Source: Methanocaldococcus vulcanius M7
GTDB lineage: Archaea > AGJL01 > Methanococci > Methanococcales > Methanocaldococcaceae
Reading direction: 5' to 3'
Assembly: GCF_000024625.1 (NCBI RefSeq)
Contig: NC_013407.1
Location: forward strand, 1,488,001 to 1,552,000
Length of the DNA stretch: 64,000 nt
The notes below the pieces were generated by a model that made no database searches, was not told the DNA's origin, and saw only the letters and a list, made by a program, of their open reading frames with translations. A program made the translations under genes and the position numbers. Below are positions 57,400-64,000 of the stretch, in pieces. Every line of letters begins with the position of its first letter. The first letter of the stretch is position 1.

Positions 57400-58887
57400 T
57401 TACGAAATCTTCGCTCCAAAGGATTTTAGGAGGTCTATAATTTTGCTGTCATCTTCTTCTCTTGTAACTTTACACATTATCGCAAAGTTTTTGACAAGAC
57501 CACAGTTTGGACCTTCTGGCGTCTCTGAAGGACATATTTTACCCCAATGGGTTCCGTGCAGTTCTCTTGCTTCGAAGTGTGGCTGGGATCGTGAGAGTGG
57601 AGATACGATTCTTCTTAGTTGAGAGTTTGTTGCTAAATAACTTGTTCTATCTAAAAGTTGACTAACTCCTGTCTTCCCTCCAACCCATGTTCCTGTTGCC
57701 ATAGCATGTTTTATTCTTTCAGTTAGTATGTCGCTTCTAACTGCCGCTTGAATTGATGGGGTCTTGTTTCTTAGTGTTTGTCTCTCTAACTGATATTTTA
57801 TATCTTTAACAAGTTGGCTGAATGCATATCTAAAGAGATCTTCCATTAAGTCCCCAGCTAACTTGGCTCTTTTATAGGCATAGTGATCTTTGTCATCTTC
57901 TTTTCTGTATCCAAAATATAGTTCTAACGCGTTTCTTGCCATTATCCCTAAGAATTTTATTTTCTTTGGGAAGTCCTCTTTGTTAACTCCTAAGTGAGGA
58001 AGCAAATAATTACACAATATCGTTTCTGCCCTTTTTATTCTGTAATCTTTTGCTTGTCCTGGAGCAACTCTTTTACCAATAAATTCTAATGCATCTTCTG
58101 GTGTGTTTATATTATGCTCTTCTCTTATCTCTTGAATATTTAAAACAATTTCCATAAAAAATCTTTCATCATCGATTGCATCCATTATATCTTTATCTGT
58201 TTCAGCTCCGAGTGCTTTCATTAATACAATAAATGGGAGTTGTCCTGGCATTCCTGGAAATGTAGCATATAACAAACCATCTGGATGTCTTTCAACAGTG
58301 CATAAAGCCCTAAATCCATGCCTTGTCGAAAAAACCTTCGCAACATCAACTATCTTCCCGCTTCTTTCTGCTTTTTCACATAAAATTCTGTTTGGAATTA
58401 GATCTTCCTGTGTTATTAAAACCTTCTCAGTTCCGTTTATAATGAAGTATCCAAGTGGATCCTCAGGATCTTCTCCCATATCTATAAGTTCTTCCCTCGA
58501 TTTTCCATATAAGTGGCAGATCTTAGAGCCGAGCATTACTGGAAGCTCTCCGATATATACTTCAACAACATCTCCTTCTCTTTCTTCTTCTCCTTCTCCG
58601 ATTATTGGAATCATCTCTAAATATAAAGGGACGGAATAGGTTAAATCCCTTATTCTTGCTTCCATTGGGGTTATTTTCCTTGAAGATCCATCTGCCTCTT
58701 TTATAACTGGCTTACCTATCTTTATTTTTCCTAATTTTACTTTATACCCACCAGAGATCTCTGTTTCGATATAACCAACTTCATCTATGATACTCTGTAA
58801 TCTATTTTCTACAAAATCGTTGTATGATTCGATCTGATGGTCTATTAATCCGTGCTCTTTAAAATAAGCATCTATCATTTCTCTCAT
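57400..58887 (-). CDS. rpoB2: RNA polymerase subunit B'' (N-terminal half of split B)
   Basis: 495 aa. Motifs PMEARIRDLTYSVPLYLEM, GYFIINGTEKVLITQEDLIPN, TGTWVGGKTGVSQLLDRTSY and LHGTHWGKICPSETPEGPNCGL are those of the lobe, protrusion and fork region of the second-largest subunit. The start is ATG 58887, with AAAGGTGGCAATC upstream. The stop lies about 170 nt before the rpoB1 start. Confidence 0.97.
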   Translation of the reverse strand: MREMIDAYFKEHGLIDHQIESYNDFVENRLQSIIDEVGYIETEISGGYKVKLGKIKIGKPVIKEADGSSRKITPMEARIRDLTYSVPLYLEMIPIIGEGEEEREGDVVEVYIGELPVMLGSKICHLYGKSREELIDMGEDPEDPLGYFIINGTEKVLITQEDLIPNRILCEKAERSGKIVDVAKVFSTRHGFRALCTVERHPDGLLYATFPGMPGQLPFIVLMKALGAETDKDIMDAIDDERFFMEIVLNIQEIREEHNINTPEDALEFIGKRVAPGQAKDYRIKRAETILCNYLLPHLGVNKEDFPKKIKFLGIMARNALELYFGYRKEDDKDHYAYKRAKLAGDLMEDLFRYAFSQLVKDIKYQLERQTLRNKTPSIQAAVRSDILTERIKHAMATGTWVGGKTGVSQLLDRTSYLATNSQLRRIVSPLSRSQPHFEARELHGTHWGKICPSETPEGPNCGLVKNFAIMCKVTREEDDSKIIDLLKSFGAKIS

Positions 58888-59084
58888 GATTGCCACCTTT
58901 AAAATATAACAATTTAAACATCAAATGCATTGTGATATTACTTCGAATTTTGAATTTTAATTTAGAATATTAACTTAGGTTATTAAATCTTAATTATTCA
59001 TTATTCCGACTATACTAACTAAATAACCAACTAAATAATCTAAACTTCACAGAGAAACATTTAAGAGTTAGTCGAATTAATATC

Positions 59085-59321
59085 TTAAACGATCCTTTTA
59101 ATAACGAGCCGATAAGCAATGCTAAGGCCAGCAGTTGGACTGTTTCTTGTTATCTTGATGACATCACCTTCCTTAGCCCCAATTTCCTGTATTACAGGAT
59201 CGTCTTCGTATATTTTAGGTAATTGCTGGATTTTTATATTATACTTCTTTAAAATCTCATCTACTTCTTCCTTTGGGACGATCTCGTGCTTTGGAACCAA
59301 GATGTGGTTTGTTACCTTCAA
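59085..59321 (-). CDS. rpoH: RNA polymerase subunit H
   Basis: 78 aa, the C-terminal-like module of eukaryotic Rpb5. KVTNHILVPKHEIVPKEEVDEIL, QLPKIYEDDPVIQEIGAKEGDVI and the SPTAGLSIAYRLVI end are typical. The start is TTG 59321 after GGAGGAATAATC; longer in-frame starts would add residues absent from the family. It is first in the conserved rpo-ribosomal cluster, and the spacer upstream (59322-59589) has several TATA-like runs. Confidence 0.96.
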   Translation of the reverse strand: MKVTNHILVPKHEIVPKEEVDEILKKYNIKIQQLPKIYEDDPVIQEIGAKEGDVIKITRNSPTAGLSIAYRLVIKRIV

Positions 59322-59589
59322 GATTATTCCTCCATCCACGTTGTTAAGAATAAACAATATATTGAAGATGATGAAAATTTAAAATCAGAAAAAAGACAAA
59401 CTTATATGATAAATGTGATGCATCCTTAAAAATATTTTGTTCTCATATTTATTTTTTACTTTTATATGTTATTCAATATATTTGCATATGTAAGTGTTTT
59501 TATTACATGAGGGCTTGATTAAGATTATAATAATATATTAATCTTTATATATTTTTATACTTTGTTGAAAGGTATTTATAATTCTATTT

Positions 59590-60759
59590 TTATAATTTTC
59601 TTATTTTTAAATAAGCCAAAGATCCTACAATCAGTGAAAATAATGCTGAAAACCTATACATATTTGCAATTCCCAAAATATCTGCCAAAAATCCAAAAGA
59701 AACAGCCCCTATAAACATGCCAATATTCATACTCGTTGTAAATAAACCCATTGCTTCTCCTTTCCTCTGAACAGGAATATCTCGAACCGCTAAAGATAAA
59801 GTAGATGTGGAGGATGCCGAACTACCAATAGCCACGATCGTCAAAGAGATCAGCATACTTAAAAATGTCGTAGATTTCGAAAGAGAAAACATTCCAAGAG
59901 AGATTATCATGACTCCAAATATAATCATAACACTACCAAATTTGTCAAATAGTTTTCCAACTTTTCTTTGAAATATTGCCATTAAAATGTTTGTAGATGC
60001 AATCATAAACCCAACCTGTCCTAATGAAATTCCATAATTAATCGCATAGAGAGACAGGTATGCATAAATTCCTGCATTTATCATAACGTTAGAAACATTT
60101 ACAATAAATGAATAAAAAAATTTTTTATCTTTTAAAAACTCAAATGAAAATAGTTTTTGGATATTTAAATCATTCAAGTTCCCTTTTTTCCCAAATTTTA
60201 TGTCTTCCAATTTAAAATAACTTATAATCGCTGCTAAAATTCCTAAAATACCGCAAAAATAAAATGGAGTTTTTATTCCATAAATATCAGCAAGAGCCCC
60301 TCCAATAAAAGGACCTATTCCAAAACCCAAAGTTATTGCTGAATTAAATATCCCCATGTACTCTCCTAATCTTGTCTTTGGAGCTATTGATGCAATGTAA
60401 GATCCTGCCACGGGAGTTACAAATGCCGAAAAAACGCCTGTAAATATCCTAACTATCAAAAATCCCAAAACAGTTTCTACAAAACTATACATCAAAGTAA
60501 ATATTCCATAAAAAAGTGTTCCCATAACAATAAATATTTTCTTTCCATAAATGTCGGATAAAACACCTATCGGAATTTGAGCGAGTGTTCTTGCAAATGC
60601 AAAAGAACCAAATATCAAACCAATCTCTAAATTGGTAGCTCCCAATGTTTTAGCATAGACCGCAAGTATTGGAGCAATAAATCCAACCCCAAGCATCGTC
60701 GTAAAGGTAGTGATCCAAATTATTAATATATTTCTCTCCAATTTAACCCCTTCTATCAT
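59590..60759 (-). CDS. Major facilitator superfamily transporter
   Basis: 389 aa with 12 predicted transmembrane helices in two halves. The loop 2-3 motif GVLSDIYGKKIFIVMG (GxLxDxxGRR type) and the corresponding second-half VGKLFDKFGSVMII are visible. It resembles drug/proton antiporters, but the substrate is unknown. GGTGATTTT precedes the ATG. It is divergent from the HisA-like gene. Confidence 0.88.
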   Translation of the reverse strand: MIEGVKLERNILIIWITTFTTMLGVGFIAPILAVYAKTLGATNLEIGLIFGSFAFARTLAQIPIGVLSDIYGKKIFIVMGTLFYGIFTLMYSFVETVLGFLIVRIFTGVFSAFVTPVAGSYIASIAPKTRLGEYMGIFNSAITLGFGIGPFIGGALADIYGIKTPFYFCGILGILAAIISYFKLEDIKFGKKGNLNDLNIQKLFSFEFLKDKKFFYSFIVNVSNVMINAGIYAYLSLYAINYGISLGQVGFMIASTNILMAIFQRKVGKLFDKFGSVMIIFGVMIISLGMFSLSKSTTFLSMLISLTIVAIGSSASSTSTLSLAVRDIPVQRKGEAMGLFTTSMNIGMFIGAVSFGFLADILGIANMYRFSALFSLIVGSLAYLKIRKL

Positions 60760-60869
60760 AAAATCACCAAACCTACAAATGCTTAAAAGATATTTACAAA
60801 AAGCATTTAAAAACTTTCTCCCAAACTTAATTTTTAGTATTTAATTCAATCATTAAAATTGGTGAAATC

Positions 60870-61574
60870 ATGGAAAAAAAGAGAATGCATATAATTCCGG
60901 TTATAGATATAAAGGGAAATATAGCGGTGCATGGAAAGAGTGGAATGAGAAGCAAATATCAACCATTAAAATCAGTTATATGTGAAACATCGGATCCTAT
61001 ATGTTTAGCAAAATCATACAAAGAAAAGGGAAGTGAGATGGTATATATAGCTGATCTGGATGCGATATGTGGAGAAGGAGATAACTTCAATTTAATAAAA
61101 AATATCGATTTTATAAATAAAATTGTTGATGCTGGAATAAAAACAAGAGAGGATTTAGAGAGAGTTAGAGAATATTTAAATAAAAACGATAAGGCAATAA
61201 TCGCAACAGAAACGTTGATAGATAAAGAATTAATATCTGAGAAGAATATAATTGTAAGTTTAGATTTTAAGGATGGAAAACTTTTAAACTATACTGTGGA
61301 AGAAGTGCTTGGCCTTGTTAGAAAAGATACTCCTTTAATAATATTAGATATATCGTCAGTAGGAACTGGAAGAGGAATTAATATGAAGTTGATAAATATG
61401 ATATTGAAATTAAATAAAGGAAAAAATCCCATATACGTTGGAGGGGGAATAAGAGATATAACAGACATTGAAAAATGCTACAATTTAGGAATAGATGGGG
61501 TTTTAGTAGGAACTGCAATCCATCGCGGAGTTATCGATCTTGAAGAGGTTATAAAAAAGTTTGAGAAATTTTAA
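60870..61574 (+). CDS. HisA/HisF-family TIM-barrel protein (HisA paralogue)
   Basis: 234 aa. HIIPVIDIKGNIAVHGKSG, MVYIADLDAICGEG and YVGGGIRDITDIEKCYNLGIDGVLVGTA-like phosphate-binding ends match the HisA/HisF half-barrel repeat. The HisA-type DLDA sequence is kept, but the sequence differs from true HisA (VHG in place of VRL), so it is probably an archaeal paralogue with another sugar-phosphate substrate. GGTGAAATC precedes the ATG. Confidence 0.75.
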   Translation: MEKKRMHIIPVIDIKGNIAVHGKSGMRSKYQPLKSVICETSDPICLAKSYKEKGSEMVYIADLDAICGEGDNFNLIKNIDFINKIVDAGIKTREDLERVREYLNKNDKAIIATETLIDKELISEKNIIVSLDFKDGKLLNYTVEEVLGLVRKDTPLIILDISSVGTGRGINMKLINMILKLNKGKNPIYVGGGIRDITDIEKCYNLGIDGVLVGTAIHRGVIDLEEVIKKFEKF

Positions 61575-61646
61575 TAATTTAATAAGATAGTTTATAAATT
61601 ATATTAAATAAATTATAACTAAATAATGTTTTAGTTGATGTTTTAG

Positions 61647-63938
61647 TTATATTGTCTTAACTTTTGGTTTCATGTTTTTAATAATCTCTATAAATCTTCC
61701 TATCACTTTATCTCTCAACCCTTCAACGAATTTTAAGCTACCTGCACACTCATGCCCTCCTCCATCCAAAGATGCCTCTGGAATTTCTTCCATTAATTGC
61801 TCAACGATCAAATTCAGATTAAAGTCATATATCTCATTAACAGCGTCTGTTGCTCTAACCACTCCAAAGTCAGGGCCGTAGGAGAGGGTTATAATTGGCT
61901 TATCTTCCCCATACTTTTGAACAATATAATCGTGGGCAAAGCCCGTTGTTTTTCCTGGGGCTGGGAACGTGAACTTGTGGGCATATTTCTCAACATCCAA
62001 AGTGTTTAATATAATCCCATTCTCTAAAAACTCCGTCTTTAAAGCTGGAATAACAGCTCTCATCTGTCTTTCAACCATTTTCATTGCTTGTTCATATAGT
62101 ATATCTATCAAGTTTTCATGCCTTCCAAATTCGTTGATATTTGTTGCCAATATATCATCAACTATACCCTTACCATCCATAAATCTCAAATAAAACGCTT
62201 CAAAATCCATACATAATGCTATTTTCTCTAAATAATCTCTATCGTATGATCTTCCCTTACCATACTTCTTACTAAGTTCATTTAATCTTTCAATAGATAT
62301 TTTAACATACTGATCTGCTTCATCTCCTTTTGCGTGATCTCCAACAACAGCAATTCCAGGAATGTGTTTTATAAACTCCTCAACTTCTGGATTGATCATT
62401 CTCGCTATTTCAGTTCCTAAAACACCAGCGGTTAAGTTGCTATCTCCTCCAACCAAATAAGGGTTTACGTGGGCATCTACATAATCGTCAACTTCAACCT
62501 TTCCATCTACAACTTCTCCAGGGAAGTGATGATCTATAACAATAACCTCTATACCGTAAGCTTTTGCTTTTGATATAGCAGGAACATCCTCATCGGTACT
62601 TCCATTATCAATTAAAACAATTAAAGGCAGTTTTTGTCCAAATTTTAACGCATCCTCTATGGAAAATACTAAATCTTTCGTTACATCTTCTAATTCATAG
62701 AATGGAGCTTTTGATGGTCTCCTTTTAAAGAAGTGCCATATTGCATCTACATCTATCGCAAACTTATCAATTATTGGCAATATTGCTTTTTCTAATGCAA
62801 TTCCTCCACAATAACCATCAGTATCTGCATGATGCCTAATTATTATTGGTCTTCCATCTAAAACTGCTTTTCTAATTCTCTTAGCAACATCTATCATTTT
62901 AGGTCTTAACTTCTCTAAAACCTCACTTTTAACCAAAAATGGAATATCTTTTGCTGGCTCTGCTCTCCTATCGATCTCTTCTTCTATCTTTTTTCTGATT
63001 TCCTCTGCCTCCTCTCCTTCCAATTTTTGAAGCTTTATCCTCTCAATCTGCAATCTTCCGTCCCTTATTGTAACTCTTCCAATAACATCAACAATATCTC
63101 CTACCTTAACTTCGGGATGTGCTCTCAAACCTGCTATCTCCAAAGCAGCTACCCAAGCAAAGTCGGTTCCGTCTGTTATTGTAAATACCGTAGGCCCCGG
63201 TGTCTGAACTATTTGAACAACCTCTCCTCTTAAATGCACCACTTGATCTCTCATTTCGATTAAATTTTGTGATATATCTTTTATTGTAGTTAAAGGAACC
63301 TCTTTTTCAAATTCTACCAAATCATATGTAGATAATGGAATATATTTAAAGTCAATTTCTCTTTTTTCTGGTCTAACATCCATTGCTTGAACTATGATTT
63401 CATCACCAACATTCAAATTTTCAAGTCGTAAACTTATCATATCTCTTGGCCTTAAAAGCCCTCTAACTTGATCGTTTAGGTTGATAAAAGCACCATATTT
63501 TTCAATTCTTGTAACAGTTCCTTTATAAAACTTCCCTGGCTCAACATCATAGATTGTGGCTAATTCATCAAACACATACACATTTCTAAGTCCTTTTTTC
63601 CTTTCTTCCTCTTCTTTCAAACACTTATCACATAATGTCCTATCTTTAAAGTCAGGGTATTTTCCAATTATCGCTCCGCATTTATCACATTTGACAACCT
63701 TTCCACTTCCACCACAAAAATCGCATTTCTCATATATTGGTATTTTCCCTGTTCCTTTACATTTTGGACATGGAATTTCACCATAATCAAGATCATAATT
63801 AGCTCTTTTAGAAACTCTTTTCATATGTTGCTTTGGTGAAAACTCATCTATAAATCCAGTCCCTTCACAAACAGGGCAGGTTTTATATCTAACAACTTTC
63901 TTTCCAGTTCCTTCACAAATTGGACACTTCACTATCAT
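61647..63938 (-). CDS. DHH-family RecJ-like protein with DnaJ-type zinc fingers, S1 and OB domains (COG1107)
   Basis: About 764 aa. The N-terminal 130 residues hold four CxxCxGxG DnaJ-type zinc motifs (CPICEGTG, CPVCEGTG, CPKCKGTG, CDFCGGSG) and further CxxC pairs. An S1 domain follows (GTVTRIEKYGAFINLNDQVRG, about 140-205), then an OB-like region (LRGEVVQIVQ ... VGDIVDVIGRVTIRDG). The DHH phosphoesterase domain has HHADTDGYCGG and VIVIDHHFPG, with DGGGHECAGSLKF in DHHA1. The start is ATG 63938 after GGGGGAGAAT. A nuclease or phosphodiesterase acting on RNA or single-stranded DNA is likely. Confidence 0.85.
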   Translation of the reverse strand: MIVKCPICEGTGKKVVRYKTCPVCEGTGFIDEFSPKQHMKRVSKRANYDLDYGEIPCPKCKGTGKIPIYEKCDFCGGSGKVVKCDKCGAIIGKYPDFKDRTLCDKCLKEEEERKKGLRNVYVFDELATIYDVEPGKFYKGTVTRIEKYGAFINLNDQVRGLLRPRDMISLRLENLNVGDEIIVQAMDVRPEKREIDFKYIPLSTYDLVEFEKEVPLTTIKDISQNLIEMRDQVVHLRGEVVQIVQTPGPTVFTITDGTDFAWVAALEIAGLRAHPEVKVGDIVDVIGRVTIRDGRLQIERIKLQKLEGEEAEEIRKKIEEEIDRRAEPAKDIPFLVKSEVLEKLRPKMIDVAKRIRKAVLDGRPIIIRHHADTDGYCGGIALEKAILPIIDKFAIDVDAIWHFFKRRPSKAPFYELEDVTKDLVFSIEDALKFGQKLPLIVLIDNGSTDEDVPAISKAKAYGIEVIVIDHHFPGEVVDGKVEVDDYVDAHVNPYLVGGDSNLTAGVLGTEIARMINPEVEEFIKHIPGIAVVGDHAKGDEADQYVKISIERLNELSKKYGKGRSYDRDYLEKIALCMDFEAFYLRFMDGKGIVDDILATNINEFGRHENLIDILYEQAMKMVERQMRAVIPALKTEFLENGIILNTLDVEKYAHKFTFPAPGKTTGFAHDYIVQKYGEDKPIITLSYGPDFGVVRATDAVNEIYDFNLNLIVEQLMEEIPEASLDGGGHECAGSLKFVEGLRDKVIGRFIEIIKNMKPKVKTI

Positions 63939-64000
63939 ATTCTCCCCCAAAATAATTGTAAAAAAAGTTCTTTAAATTATTTACTATTTATTTTAAAAAT

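Noticed and set aside
59360-59420. GATGATGA upstream of rpoH as a possible box C
   Set aside because: No CUGA boxes follow within C/D-box distance.

Overview
The window is AT-rich chromosomal DNA of a hydrogenotrophic, thermophilic methanogen of the Methanocaldococcaceae, most likely a Methanocaldococcus. Supporting signs are a selenocysteine-containing hydrogenase peptide (VhuU) and formylmethanofuran dehydrogenase subunit (FwdB), each followed by an archaeal SECIS hairpin; split RNA polymerase genes (B''/B', A'/A'') with inteins in A' and A''; the archaeal riboflavin synthase RibC; coenzyme M genes comA/comD; an RNA-free RNase P (HARP); class III pilin signal peptides; and GGTGA/GGAGG ribosome-binding sites. 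I ran no searches; all names come from motif and family recognition.

Layout. 1-3861: end of vhuA, vhuU, a polyferredoxin and fwdB, linking H2 oxidation to the first step of CO2 reduction. 3979-5964 (minus): three unrecognised coiled-coil proteins, divergent from a partial chemotaxis cluster at 6348-11249 (transducer, CheF, CheY, two CheC-like proteins). 11461-17869: tRNA-Val(UAC), a TmcAL-like nucleotidyltransferase, HARP, a small methanogen protein, a helical unknown and ileS. 18089-29373: a surface-structure locus with pilin-like proteins, two DUF2341 proteins, a large PKD-repeat protein ending in a PIP-type sorting tail, and an archaeosortase. 29585-43591: metabolic genes (GGR-like flavoprotein, ribC, tungsten aldehyde oxidoreductase, wtpA, comD/comA, cbiD, radical SAM proteins). 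43762-59321 (minus): rpoH-rpoB2-rpoB1-rpoA1-rpoA2-rpl30e-nusA-rps12-rps7-EF-2. 59590-63938: an MFS transporter, a HisA-like protein and a DHH/S1/zinc-finger protein.

Non-coding RNA is unusually rich. Besides tRNA-Val and two SECIS elements I find three C/D-box guide RNAs, all on the minus strand, with complete C, D', C' and D boxes (37953-38010, 41975-42042, 48445-48498). Guides of two of them are complementary to the A-loop and the peptidyl-transferase loop of 23S rRNA as I recall those sequences. There is also an H/ACA-like hairpin (43629-43696) and a structured leader before rpl30e that could switch access to its ribosome-binding site.

The parts least explained by known biology are the coiled-coil trio beside an ectodomain-less transducer, the pilin/PKD/archaeosortase locus with a cysteine-rich pilin-like protein, and the rpl30e leader. 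Many starts were set by ribosome-binding-site spacing: the first in-frame GTG/TTG often lies inside the ribosome-binding site, so I used the following ATG or TTG.
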